Shown: piece after piece, positions 35,878 to 44,324 of the stretch | Layout of the letters: each line of letters starts with the position of its first letter | Position numbering within the stretch: position 1 is the stretch's first letter | NCBI GenBank assembly: GCA_035519675.1 | Contig: DATIWB010000033.1 | Location: 51,663-115,662, forward strand | Source: RPRB01 sp035519675 | GTDB taxonomy: Bacteria; Myxococcota; Myxococcia; Myxococcales; Myxococcaceae | DNA: 64,000 nucleotides | Reading direction: 5' to 3' | Notes under the pieces: generated by a model | The model's database searches: none | The model's input: only the letters and a program-made list of their open reading frames with translations | What the model was told of the DNA's origin: nothing | Position numbers and translations under genes: made by a program

Positions 35878-35908
35878 GCGAGTCCAGGGCGATTGCTCGA
35901 GGCCTCAT

Positions 35909-35924
35909 CTGAACTTATGTTCAG
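35909..35924. promoter_or_regulatory. LexA-like palindrome CTGAAC-N4-GTTCAG
   Basis: CTGAACTTATGTTCAG is a perfect 6-4-6 inverted repeat ending 4 bp before the preferred ATG of the zinc-ribbon gene and overlapping an upstream in-frame ATG (35917). Its core GAAC-N4-GTTC is the architecture of Gram-positive LexA/DinR boxes, and GTTCAG with a CT-A half-site is close to the LexA motif I recall for Myxococcus xanthus. It is placed to block transcription or start-site access. Confidence 0.5.
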
Positions 35925-35928
35925 TCAC

Positions 35929-36342
35929 ATGGAACGGACCGAGCTCCTGGCCATGGTGAAGCGCCTCGGCGCCGAGTTCCGGAAGCGCGGAATGCACGGG
36001 CACCTCGCCCCGCTGAGGCTCTACTGGCTCGCCCTCCGGCACGATCTGGTCCAACCCGAGCGCCACGGCCTCCAGGTGCAGCTCTCGGAGGAGATGGTGG
36101 TGGAGTGGTTCAAGCTGCTTCGCCTCCCCCCGTACGAACGCGCCTACCCGGTGCAGCCGCCGGGCGCGCGGTGCCCGCAGTGTCCTGGGGGCGAGGGCCC
36201 CACCGTCGAGGTGGTCACCGAGCGGACCTTCCCCGAGGGCCGCAAGGTCGCCTGCCTCGCCTGCCGGGCCGCCTGGCTCGAGCTCGAGCCGTCCACCCGC
36301 ATGGGCCGCGGCTCGGATGCCGGGAGGAAGAAGCTGTCCTAG
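35929..36342 (+). CDS. Unknown protein with C-terminal zinc ribbon
   Basis: A 137-aa protein I do not recognise. The N-terminal half is helical and basic (MERTELLAMVKRLGAEFRKRG), followed by an amphipathic segment (EEMVVEWFKLLRLPPYERAY). The C-terminal part has two CxxC pairs, CPQC and CLAC, about 28 residues apart, forming a likely zinc ribbon. The start is uncertain: ATG 35929 is used here, ATG 35917 and TTG 35893 are in frame. No clear ribosome-binding site is seen before 35929. The palindrome overlapping its start suggests tight repression, perhaps by LexA, which would make it a damage-inducible gene. Confidence 0.65.
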   Translation: MERTELLAMVKRLGAEFRKRGMHGHLAPLRLYWLALRHDLVQPERHGLQVQLSEEMVVEWFKLLRLPPYERAYPVQPPGARCPQCPGGEGPTVEVVTERTFPEGRKVACLACRAAWLELEPSTRMGRGSDAGRKKLS

Positions 36343-36355
36343 GGTCCGGCGCCGC

Positions 36356-37906
36356 ATGGCGCGGTCGAGACGGGTGGCGGTGGTCGGCGCGGGGCACAAC
36401 GCGCTGGTCTGCGCGTGCTACCTGGCGAAGGCCGGCCACCGGGTCTCGGTGTTCGAGCGGAGCCGGCAGGTGGGCGGCGCGGTGTGCACCGAGGAGCTCT
36501 TCCCAGGCTTCCTCTACGACGTGGGCAGCTCGGCCCACATCATGATCCACGCCACGCCCATCCTCGACGAGCTGCAGCTCGCGCGGTACGGGCTGGAGTA
36601 CCTCGACATGGACCCCTGGGCGTACTATCCGACGCCCGACGGGCCGCACCTCGCCTTCTACCGGGACGTCGACCGGACCTGTGCCTCCATCGCGCGGGTG
36701 AGCGGCGAGGACGCCGAGGCCTATCGCCGCTTCGTGCGCGACTGGACCCCGCTCGCCGAGGCGACCTTCAAGGTGTTCCAGGAGCCACCGACGCCGATGG
36801 CGGTCGGCCGGCGCTTCGTCACCGTGCCGGGGCCGCGCAAGCCGATGGGCGCCGGGCTCCAGGAGATTCTCCAGAGCTACGGGGACGTCATCGAGCGCCG
36901 GTTCCGCTCTGCGCCGGTGCGCACGGCGCTGCTCTGGCTCGCCGCGCAGTCGGGCCCGGGGCCTGACGAGCGCGCCTCGGCGCCCTTCGTGGGCTGGCAC
37001 GCGGTGGTGCATCGCACCGGCGCCAAGCACCCCCGCGGCGGCTCGGGGATGCTCACCCGGGCGCTGGCGAACCGCCTGGCCGCCGACGGCGGAACGGTGC
37101 GGACCGAGGCGACGGTCGAGCGCATCGACGTGAGTGGCGGGAAGGTCCGTGGCCTCACCCTCGCCGGCGGTGAACGGGTGGAGGCGGACCTGGTGGTGTC
37201 CGGCGCGCACGTGCGCACGACGCTGCTTCAGCTGCTCGGCGCCGAGCATCTCCCGGCGGAGGTTGGCGAGGAGGTCGCGGCGACGCGGGTGGGCAATGGG
37301 TTCGGAATGGCCGTTCGCTGCGCGACCGAGGTGCTGCCGGACTACCTCGGTGAGCCCTCCGGAGCGCCGGCCGACCGGCACATGGGGCTGCAGCTCCTCG
37401 CCCGCTCCGAGTCCACCGTGCGGCAGGCCTATGCCGAGTACCTCCTGGGCAGGAGCGCCTCGGAGCCCCAGCTCATCGCCATGACCTTCTCCGCCTTCGA
37501 CCCGGACCTCGCCCCGGCCGGCAAGCACGTCTGTTACCTCTGGAGCCAGTACCACCCCTACGCGCTCTCCGGCGCAGAGACGTGGGACGGCATTCGCGAG
37601 CGGGAGGCCGACCGGATCCTCGAGCAGCTCTTTCGCTTCGCGCCCAACATGCGCGGGCGCATCCTCCACCGGCACATCCAGACGCCGCTGGACCTCGAGC
37701 GGCGGTTCGGGCTGCTGCACGGAAACGTGATGCACCTGGAGATGTCGCTGGACCAGATGTTCGGGTTCCGGCCGACGCCGTCGCTGTCGCGGTACCGGAC
37801 GCCGGTGTCCGGGCTCTATCTCACCGGGGCGAGCACGCATCCGGGCGGCGGCGTCTTCGGGGCCTCCGGGCTGGCCTGCGCCCGGACCGTGCTCCGCGAC
37901 CTCTGA
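36356..37906 (+). CDS. FAD-dependent oxidoreductase, phytoene-desaturase-like
   Basis: A 516-aa flavoprotein of the phytoene dehydrogenase/PYROXD2 group. The N-terminal dinucleotide-binding motif is VAVVGAGHNALVCACYLAKAG with the acidic strand end VFERS, then QVGGAVCTEELFPGF. The C-terminal FAD-contact region is SGLYLTGASTHPGGGVFGASG, typical of this family. The reaction may be desaturation of an isoprenoid or another amine/alkene oxidation, and no carotenoid genes are nearby to specify it. The ATG lies 13 bp after the zinc-ribbon gene stop, so the two are possibly cotranscribed. Confidence 0.9.
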   Translation: MARSRRVAVVGAGHNALVCACYLAKAGHRVSVFERSRQVGGAVCTEELFPGFLYDVGSSAHIMIHATPILDELQLARYGLEYLDMDPWAYYPTPDGPHLAFYRDVDRTCASIARVSGEDAEAYRRFVRDWTPLAEATFKVFQEPPTPMAVGRRFVTVPGPRKPMGAGLQEILQSYGDVIERRFRSAPVRTALLWLAAQSGPGPDERASAPFVGWHAVVHRTGAKHPRGGSGMLTRALANRLAADGGTVRTEATVERIDVSGGKVRGLTLAGGERVEADLVVSGAHVRTTLLQLLGAEHLPAEVGEEVAATRVGNGFGMAVRCATEVLPDYLGEPSGAPADRHMGLQLLARSESTVRQAYAEYLLGRSASEPQLIAMTFSAFDPDLAPAGKHVCYLWSQYHPYALSGAETWDGIREREADRILEQLFRFAPNMRGRILHRHIQTPLDLERRFGLLHGNVMHLEMSLDQMFGFRPTPSLSRYRTPVSGLYLTGASTHPGGGVFGASGLACARTVLRDL

Positions 37907-38018
37907 GATGCCGCCATCGCGAAAGGCTGCCATTCGTTGCACCTCTCCCTCCGCTCGGCTACGAGCAGTTCGTGCCTCGGTGGGTGTGTGTCAGCGGTGG
38001 AGGCCGCCCTCGCCCGGT

Positions 38019-38052
38019 CCTCGGCGGCGCGCACCGGCGAGGACGGCCGAGG
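38019..38052 (+). promoter_or_regulatory. Inverted repeat covering the ribosome-binding site of the P-type ATPase gene
   Basis: CCTCGGC (38019-38025) pairs with GCCGAGG (38046-38052) across 20 nt. The right arm overlaps the purine-rich GAGGGGAG that should be the ribosome-binding site just before the ATG at 38058. The hairpin could hide the site in the mRNA. With such GC-rich sequence a chance match is quite possible. Confidence 0.25.
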
Positions 38053-38057
38053 GGAGC

Positions 38058-40523
38058 ATGAGTCTCTCCTCCGACCTCGACCCGGTCTGCGGAATGCGGG
38101 TGGATCCCGAGCACCCCAAGGGCGGGACCGCGACGCAGGCGGAGAAGACGTACGGTTTCTGCAACCCGAGGTGCCGCGAGCGGTTCGTGGCCGACCCCGG
38201 GCGTTACCTCGCGCAGCCGACGCAAGCCCTCGGGGCGCGGGACGGGGCTCACCCGGACACGGGGCACCCGCGGTCGGACCACCTCCGGCGCCCTGCGGCC
38301 TCCCCGGGCCAGCCCGCCGGCGCGTGGATCTGCCCGATGGACCCGGAGGTCGAGTCGAACCGCTCCGGCCCCTGCCCGAAATGCGGCATGGCGCTCGAGC
38401 CGAAGGCGCCGACGGCCGCGACTGCGACGCAGTGGGTGTGCCCGATGCACCCGGAGATCGTCCGCGATGCGCCCGGGGTCTGTCCGATCTGCGGGATGGC
38501 GCTCGAGCCCCGCACCGTCTCGCTCGACGAGCCACCGAATCCCGAGCTGGTGGACATGCAGCGCCGGCTCCTGGTGTCCGCCCCCTTCACCGCGGCGCTG
38601 CTCGCGGCCGCGATGGGCGAGATGGTCGGCTGGCATCCGCCGAGCTGGATCGGCTGGCTCGAGCTCGTCCTCGCCTCGCCGGTGGTGCTCTGGGCCGGCG
38701 CTCCGTTCTTCGCCCGCGGCATCGCCTCCATTCGCAACCGGAGCCCGAACATGTTCACCCTCATCGCGCTCGGGGTGGGCGTGGCGTACGGGTTCAGCCT
38801 GGTCGCGGTGCTGGTGCCGGGCTGGTTCCCCGCGACGTTTCGCGACCACGCCGGACGGGTTGGCGTGTACTTCGAGCCCGCCGCGGTCATCGTCACCCTC
38901 GTCCTGGTGGGCCAGGTGCTCGAGCTCCGGGCCCGCGCGGCGACCGGAAGCGCCCTGCGGGCCCTCCTGAAGCTCCAGCCCGCGTTCGCCCGTCGGGTCG
39001 AGGGAGACGTCGAGCGGGACGTCGCGCTCGCCGAGGTCCGGGTGGGTGACGTCCTCCGCATCCGCCCGGGGGAGAAGGTCCCGGTGGACGGCACGGTCCT
39101 CGAGGGCCGCACCAGCGTGGACGAGTCGCTGGTGACCGGCGAGCCGATCCCGGTGGAGAAGGGACCGGCAGACACGCTCATCGGCGGCACCATCAATCGA
39201 CACGGCAGCGTCCTGATGCGCGCCGAGCGCGTGGGAGCGGACACGCTGCTCTCGGGCATCGTCCGCCTCGTCGGCGAGGCCCAGCGCAGTCGCGCCCCGG
39301 CCCAGCGGCTCGCCGATCGCGTCTCGGCCGTCTTCGTCCCGGCGGTGGTGGGCACCGCGGTGGTGACCGGACTCGTCTGGGCGCTCCTCGGCCCCGAGCC
39401 GCGACTGGCCCACGCCGTGGTGAACGCGGTGGCGGTGCTGATCATCGCCTGTCCCTGCGCCCTGGGCCTGGCCACGCCGATGGCAGTGATGGTGGGGACG
39501 GGGCGTGGGGCCCGGGCCGGGGTGCTGTTCCGGGACGCCACCGCGCTGGAGCGGCTGGAGCGCGCCGACACGCTGGTGGTCGACAAGACCGGGACCCTGA
39601 CGATGGGCAAGCCGGTGCTGGTGGAGGTGCGCCCGGTCCGGGGCGCGAGGGAGGCGGAGCTCCTCGCCCTGGCTGCGTCGGTCGAGGCTGGCAGTGAGCA
39701 CCCCCTCGCCGAGGCCATCGTCGGCGGGGCCCGGAGCCGGGGGCTGACCCTCGCGCCGGCCACCGAGTTTCGTGCGGACCCCGGGACGGGTGTGAGTGGC
39801 CGCGTGGGTGAGCGCCTGGTGGTCGTCGGACGGGAGCCACCGCCGGAGGTGGCCGACGCCGACGTCGCCGAGCTCCTCGAGGTGGCGCGTGGCTGGCGCG
39901 AGCGGGGCCGGACCGTCGCCTTCATCGTCGTCGACGGCCGGGCCGCCGGAGCGCTGGCCGTCGAGGACCCCATCAAGGAGTCGGCCCGCGGGGCCATCGC
40001 CGACCTCACCCGCGAGGGCATGCGGGTGGTGATCGCCACCGGGGACCACGCGGCGACCGCGGCGTCCGTCGCCCGCAGCCTCGGCGTCTCCGAGGTGCAC
40101 GCCGGCGTGCTGCCCGAGGCCAAGGCCGCCCTGATCGCCGAGCTGCAGAAGGCCGGTCAAGTGGTGGCGATGGCCGGTGACGGGGTGAACGACGCGCCCG
40201 CTTTGGCCCGGGCCGACGTGGGCATCGCCATGGGCACCGGGACCGACGTGGCGATCCAGAGCGCGGGGGTGACGCTGGTCTCGGGCGACCTCCGCGGCGT
40301 CGTTCGCGCGCGCCGGCTCAGCCGGGCCACGGTGCGGAACATCCGGCAGAACCTCGCCTTCGCCTTCGGCTACAACCTCCTCGGCGTCCCGGTTGCGGCC
40401 GGCGTGCTCTACCCCTTCCTCGGCTGGCTCCTGAGCCCGATGCTGGCCAGCGCGGCGATGTCGCTGAGCTCGGTCTCGGTCATCGGCAACGCGCTCCGGC
40501 TCAGGAACGTGGAGCTGGGGTAG
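38058..40523 (+). CDS. Heavy-metal (probably copper) P1B-type ATPase with YHS and two heavy-metal-binding domains
   Basis: Metal-exporting ATPase of 821 aa. The N-terminus holds a YHS domain (DPVCGMRVDPE, about 7-50) and two short CPM(H/D)P ... CPxCGMALEP heavy-metal-binding domains (about 90-115 and 126-151). There is no classical HMA domain. The P1B core follows: CPC at 465-467 in the ion-path helix, the phosphorylation site DKTGT (Asp509), the SEHPLAEAI nucleotide loop and GDGVNDAPAL. CPC with these N-terminal modules indicates Cu(I) or Ag(I), although the metal is inferred. A short purine-rich site (GAGGGGAG) precedes the ATG. The cupin gene lies 19 bp downstream. Confidence 0.94.
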   Translation: MSLSSDLDPVCGMRVDPEHPKGGTATQAEKTYGFCNPRCRERFVADPGRYLAQPTQALGARDGAHPDTGHPRSDHLRRPAASPGQPAGAWICPMDPEVESNRSGPCPKCGMALEPKAPTAATATQWVCPMHPEIVRDAPGVCPICGMALEPRTVSLDEPPNPELVDMQRRLLVSAPFTAALLAAAMGEMVGWHPPSWIGWLELVLASPVVLWAGAPFFARGIASIRNRSPNMFTLIALGVGVAYGFSLVAVLVPGWFPATFRDHAGRVGVYFEPAAVIVTLVLVGQVLELRARAATGSALRALLKLQPAFARRVEGDVERDVALAEVRVGDVLRIRPGEKVPVDGTVLEGRTSVDESLVTGEPIPVEKGPADTLIGGTINRHGSVLMRAERVGADTLLSGIVRLVGEAQRSRAPAQRLADRVSAVFVPAVVGTAVVTGLVWALLGPEPRLAHAVVNAVAVLIIACPCALGLATPMAVMVGTGRGARAGVLFRDATALERLERADTLVVDKTGTLTMGKPVLVEVRPVRGAREAELLALAASVEAGSEHPLAEAIVGGARSRGLTLAPATEFRADPGTGVSGRVGERLVVVGREPPPEVADADVAELLEVARGWRERGRTVAFIVVDGRAAGALAVEDPIKESARGAIADLTREGMRVVIATGDHAATAASVARSLGVSEVHAGVLPEAKAALIAELQKAGQVVAMAGDGVNDAPALARADVGIAMGTGTDVAIQSAGVTLVSGDLRGVVRARRLSRATVRNIRQNLAFAFGYNLLGVPVAAGVLYPFLGWLLSPMLASAAMSLSSVSVIGNALRLRNVELG

Positions 40524-40542
40524 ATGGCGACGGAGGGACACC

Positions 40543-40878
40543 ATGAACGACGCAGTGTTCACGACCGTAGCGGCGCTCGATGCCGAGCGCGGTGGCGCTC
40601 AGCGCCCGTACCTCGAGTTCCTCCGGGTTCCGGCACTCAGCGCCGGGCTGTACGTCCTCGAGGCCGGGATGGCCGACCTCCAGTCGCCGCACACCGAGGA
40701 CGAGGTCTACGTCGTCGTGGCCGGGCGCTGCCGCTTTCGCGCCGGCGGGGAGGAGCGGGAGGTCGGACCGGGCTCGGTGCTCTTCGTGCCCGCGGGGCTC
40801 GAGCACCGGTTCGTCGACATCGATGAGCGGCTGCAGGCCCTGGTCTTCTTCGGTCCGGCCGAGGGGTCGCGCGCCTGA
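40543..40878 (+). CDS. Small cupin-domain protein
   Basis: A 111-aa single-domain cupin. Motif 1 is PHTEDEVYVVVAGRCRFRAGG (His and two acidic residues as potential metal ligands) and motif 2 is GPGSVLFVPAGLEHRFVDI. It probably binds a metal and a small molecule, and substrate and reaction are unknown. GGAGGGA lies just upstream of the ATG. It follows the metal ATPase by 19 bp on the same strand and may be its cotranscribed partner in metal or stress response. Confidence 0.85.
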   Translation: MNDAVFTTVAALDAERGGAQRPYLEFLRVPALSAGLYVLEAGMADLQSPHTEDEVYVVVAGRCRFRAGGEEREVGPGSVLFVPAGLEHRFVDIDERLQALVFFGPAEGSRA

Positions 40879-40899
40879 CGGCACTCGCTGGGCCTGCAC

Positions 40900-42627
40900 T
40901 CAGCCCTTTCGCGATGCCAGCGGGGCGGCGAGCCGCAGCACCGGCACGCGGCGGATCCGCTGGTCGTACGAGGGGTGGCGAAGCAGAAAGAAGCGGCGTC
41001 GGGCGTCGGCATCGCCGGCGAAGGCCGGGTCGCGCAGCCGCTCCTCGAAGGCGGCCCGCAGCGCGGCGTCGCGCGCCAGCTCCGCCTCGGCCCACGGCTC
41101 GAGCAGGTACGCCTCGACGTACTCCTGCTGCTGGAAGGCGGCGTTGAACGTGCCCCAGGCGGTGAGCGAGTCGGGACCGGTGGGCTCGAGCAGGTGCGCA
41201 GCCAGGGTGGCCCGTGGCTGGGAGATGGGGACCACCAGCGTGCCGCGCGGCAGCTCTTGGGCCCGCGGCGCCGACCACGCGCCCGACGGCTCGAGCCGTT
41301 GCCGGCCCTCGTACGGCGCCGGGGTGGGACGGGGGTCGGTCAGCTCGAATGCGGAGACCCGCGCAGTGGTGACGCGGGGCAGCGTCCGGTGCTCGATGCC
41401 ATGCCGCCCCAGCGCCTCGGCGACCACCCGGGCCCAGCCCGGCGGGATGGCCCACCCGCCCCGCGGCAGCTCCACCCGCTCGGTCGGCAGCAGCCGGCTG
41501 CGCAGTGGCACGCGCCAGACCTCGGGCCGGTCGAGGTGAAAGCGCAGGTACGTCCCGCCGGTCACGGGGGAAGGCGCGCGGTCGTAGGCGTAGGCGGGGA
41601 ACTCGATGGTCTCGGTCTCGTCGCTGGCGGCGAAGGCCAGGTCGAGCGCGGTGGGTGGCTTGCGCGCCGTCTCCTCGTCCAGCCGGCGCATCCGCACCCG
41701 CCAGGCCGGCCCGTGCTTGCGGACGGAGGCGAGCGCCGCCGCCAGCACGTCGCGCGTCGTCACCACCCGCGTGCGGTAGTCCTTCCAGCTGTGGGTCTCG
41801 ACCAGCACCGCCAGCCGGTTCCGGAGCCCCCAGTAGCTGTGGGAGAAGCGCGGCGGATACACGGTCCGGGTGAAGCCCGAGGCCGGATCGTCGTCGCGAA
41901 CCAGCGAGGGGTAGAAGTCGAGCGGCAGGTGCCCGCCGGCTCGCAGCTCGGCGTGGACCTCCTCCTGGAGTACCCGCGCCATCGCCTGCATCGGCGGCGG
42001 GCCCTCGAAGAGCGGTGCCACCAGGAGCGAGACGTCAGGGAGGAAATGCGCGCCGTCGGTGACGTGGAGGTCGAGGAACACCAGTGGGTCCCAGGCCAGG
42101 AGCACCGGGAGCAGCGCCCGCATCTCGGGCGAGTCGGCCTTCATCCAGTCGCGGTTGAGGTTCAGGTTCCAGGCGTTGCTGCGCCAGCCCTGTTCGCGGG
42201 GTCCGTTCTGGTTGGGGCGGTGATGCGGCGAGGTGTGCTCGTGCCCGTCGACGTTGAAGATGGGGACGAAGACGACGGTGACCTCCCGGAGCACGCCGGG
42301 AAGAGCCGTGCCCTCGAGCAGCTCGCGGAGGAGCTGGAACCCGGCGTCCTTGCCGTCGATCTCCCCGGGGTGGATGCCGGCCAGGGCAAACACCACCGGC
42401 CTGCCCCGGCGGTGCGCCTTCTCCGGGGTGAGCGTCCCGTCGTCGCTCGCGGCGAGGACCCACAGGGGGCGGCCCTCCGCGCTGGTGCCGAAGCGCTCGG
42501 CGCGGACGCGGCCGCGGAAACGGCGGACGAAGGCAGGGGCGAGCGTGTCCACCTCCGCGGCGCGTCCGGTCTCGCCATATTCAGAACGCTCGGCGTGGGT
42601 CTCGAGGGGACGGGTCGGTCTGGGCAT
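40900..42627 (-). CDS. M14-family zinc carboxypeptidase-like protein
   Basis: A 575-aa peptidase of the M14 fold. The zinc motif is HPGE (His86, Glu89) in LAGIHPGEIDGKD, with the third ligand His188 in FLDLHVTDG. NLNLNRDW near 155 and VLVETHSWKDY near 280 are typical of the substrate pocket. The C-terminal 250 residues are an extra region without a recognised fold. No signal peptide is visible, so it may act in the cytoplasm or be exported another way. The ATG at 42627 is followed by a Pro/Arg-rich N-terminus. It lies alone between the cupin gene (convergent) and the ogt gene. Confidence 0.88.
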   Translation of the reverse strand: MPRPTRPLETHAERSEYGETGRAAEVDTLAPAFVRRFRGRVRAERFGTSAEGRPLWVLAASDDGTLTPEKAHRRGRPVVFALAGIHPGEIDGKDAGFQLLRELLEGTALPGVLREVTVVFVPIFNVDGHEHTSPHHRPNQNGPREQGWRSNAWNLNLNRDWMKADSPEMRALLPVLLAWDPLVFLDLHVTDGAHFLPDVSLLVAPLFEGPPPMQAMARVLQEEVHAELRAGGHLPLDFYPSLVRDDDPASGFTRTVYPPRFSHSYWGLRNRLAVLVETHSWKDYRTRVVTTRDVLAAALASVRKHGPAWRVRMRRLDEETARKPPTALDLAFAASDETETIEFPAYAYDRAPSPVTGGTYLRFHLDRPEVWRVPLRSRLLPTERVELPRGGWAIPPGWARVVAEALGRHGIEHRTLPRVTTARVSAFELTDPRPTPAPYEGRQRLEPSGAWSAPRAQELPRGTLVVPISQPRATLAAHLLEPTGPDSLTAWGTFNAAFQQQEYVEAYLLEPWAEAELARDAALRAAFEERLRDPAFAGDADARRRFFLLRHPSYDQRIRRVPVLRLAAPLASRKG

Positions 42628-42656
42628 CGGGCATCGCAGTCTGGACGAGAACCCGG

Positions 42657-43172
42657 CTAGAGCGGCAGCACAGGTTGCAGCGCTCGCTCGTGCTGCAGCA
42701 GCCAGCGCTTGCGTTCCAGCCCCCCGCCGAATCCCGTCAGGCTCCCGTCCGAGCCGATGACCCGGTGGCAGGGAACGACCACCGGCACCGGGTTCTGCCC
42801 GTTTGCCGCTCCCACGGCCCGCGTCGCCTTCGGGTCGCCGACCTCCACCGCCAGCCGGCGGTAGCTCCAGGTCGTGCCGGCGGGAATCCGGCGCAGGGTT
42901 TGCCAGGTCCGGCGCTGGAACTCGGTGCCGTGCAGCCGGACGGGCACCGGCGCGAGAGCGTCCACCTCGCCGGCGAAGAAGCGACGGAGCGGGCCCGAGA
43001 CTCCAGCGGGATCGGCCACCGCCACCAGCTCACACCGTCCGAGCACCCTGGCCGCCCACCCCTCCAGCGGCCCCGGTCCGTCGAAGGTGACCGCCACCAG
43101 CACCCCGTCCTCGGCCGCCAGCCCCAGCGGCCCGATGGGTGAGTCGACCACCGCCACCTCGAGTCTCCTCAC
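42657..43172 (-). CDS. ogt: Methylated-DNA--protein-cysteine methyltransferase
   Basis: A 171-aa O6-alkylguanine repair protein. The alkyl-acceptor Cys135 is in VVVPCHRVIG. Other family motifs are FQRRTWQTLRRIPAGTTWSY (helix-turn-helix DNA-recognition region), VGAANGQNPVP and LTGFGGGLERKRWLLQHE. It removes alkyl groups from O6 of guanine in a suicide reaction. The GTG start overlaps the alkA stop by 4 bp, so both are made from one alkylation-repair transcript. Confidence 0.97.
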   Translation of the reverse strand: MRRLEVAVVDSPIGPLGLAAEDGVLVAVTFDGPGPLEGWAARVLGRCELVAVADPAGVSGPLRRFFAGEVDALAPVPVRLHGTEFQRRTWQTLRRIPAGTTWSYRRLAVEVGDPKATRAVGAANGQNPVPVVVPCHRVIGSDGSLTGFGGGLERKRWLLQHERALQPVLPL

Positions 43173-44017
43173 GTCGCACCCTCCGACCACAGCCACAGCG
43201 TCGCGTACCCGCGCCACGGCCGCCAGCGCTCGGCGCGCCGTTCCACCTCCCGGGCGCTCGCCAGCCGCCGCCCGCGTCCGAGCGCCCGGCGGAGACCGAG
43301 GTCCGCCGCGGGGAGCGCATCGGGGTCGCCGAGGGCGCGCAGGGCGACGATGGATGCGGTCCACGGGCCGATGCCGCGGATGGCCCGCAGTGCGCTCTCC
43401 ACCTGTGCCAGGGGCCAGCTCCCATCGAGCCGGAGCTCGCCGGAGCACACTGCCCGGGCGAGGGCGCGCACCACCGGCGCACGCAGCCGGAGCCCGGGGA
43501 TGGTCTCGAGGCGGGCGCAGGCCAGCGTCTCCGGCGTGGGGAAGCCCCGCCACGGTCCACCGGGCAGCGCGGGGAACGGCGCCCCGAACGCCTCCAGCAG
43601 CCGACGGGCGACGGTCACCGCGGCCGCGACCGAGATCTGCTGCCCGATGACCGCCCGCACGGCGGTCTCGAACGGGTCCCACGCCCCTGGCACGCGCAAT
43701 CCTGGCCGTCGGGCGATGGCCCGACGCAGGCGCAGGTCACCGTGGAGGCTCCGGCGGACCGCCGTCAGATCGGTCCGGGTGTCGAACAGGCGCTCGAGCC
43801 GTGTCCGGGTCGGCGGGTCCAGGCCGTGCGGCGTCGCAACCTCGAGTCCACGGTGACGGGCCTCCACCCGGACGAGAGCGGGCTGGCCACCGAGCCACGT
43901 TGCCCGTTCCCAGGTGGAGCCCTCCACCCGTTCAAGGCCGGGAAGCGCCCGCGCGCCGAGAAACTGGAACACCCACCTGGCGTCGTAGGGCCGTGTGACC
44001 GCGAGCGTCTCTCGCAT
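43169..44017 (-). CDS. alkA: DNA-3-methyladenine glycosylase II
   Basis: A 282-aa HhH-GPD base-excision glycosylase. The N-terminal AlkA domain begins at VTRPYDARWVFQFLGARALPG. The HhH core has VIGQQISVAAA, RAIRGIGPWTASIVALRALG and the catalytic Asp239 in LPAADLGLR. It removes 3-methyladenine and related lesions. The ATG at 44017 is chosen because it places the conserved N-terminus correctly and has AGCAGG just before it; the frame stays open further upstream without family similarity. First gene of the alkA-ogt pair. Its upstream region (44071-44114) is full of inverted and direct repeats. Confidence 0.95.
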   Translation of the reverse strand: MRETLAVTRPYDARWVFQFLGARALPGLERVEGSTWERATWLGGQPALVRVEARHRGLEVATPHGLDPPTRTRLERLFDTRTDLTAVRRSLHGDLRLRRAIARRPGLRVPGAWDPFETAVRAVIGQQISVAAAVTVARRLLEAFGAPFPALPGGPWRGFPTPETLACARLETIPGLRLRAPVVRALARAVCSGELRLDGSWPLAQVESALRAIRGIGPWTASIVALRALGDPDALPAADLGLRRALGRGRRLASAREVERRAERWRPWRGYATLWLWSEGAT

Positions 44018-44324
44018 CCTGCTCGGAGCGTCGCGGAGGGACGCTCCCCGGGTCTTGTCGCTTCCTGCGGAGGTGTTTGACACCTTCGGTAGACAGATAC
44101 CTTCGGTGGACACCCTCCGGCGCGCTGAGGCGGGGAGTCGTCGCCCATGTCGTGTCGGTTCCTGTGCGTGTGAGTGACCCACGAACCGGAGTTCAGTAGG
44201 TCTAAAATACATCGTGAACAGAAATGTCGGGTCAAGGCTGGCCGGACGGCACACCCATCCCTACCTCCACGCCTCAACGTCAGCACGGGCGGGCCGCGGC
44301 GGCCGCCGACAGGAGGGAAGGACC
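44018..44324. other. 307-bp divergent intergenic region between alkA and the GlsB gene
   Basis: The left part, next to alkA, carries the repeat array annotated separately. The middle (44190-44235) is distinctly A/T-richer than the surroundings, with TAAAAT at 44203-44208 that could be the -10 element for the plus-strand GlsB gene, and a spaced inverted repeat GTTCA ... TGAAC. The right end has AGGAGG before the TTG start. No gene was seen inside. Confidence 0.5.
44071..44114. promoter_or_regulatory. Operator-like repeat array upstream of alkA-ogt
   Basis: Three superposed repeats lie 54-97 bp upstream of the alkA start. AGGTGT-TTG-ACACCT is a perfect inverted repeat (44071-44085). ACCTTCGGTRGACA occurs twice in direct orientation at 44082-44095 and 44099-44112, a 17-bp period with 13 of 14 bases identical. 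GGTG-GA-CACC (44105-44114) is a second palindrome. The layout suggests cooperative binding of a regulator on one face spaced by about 1.6 helical turns. Confidence 0.5.
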
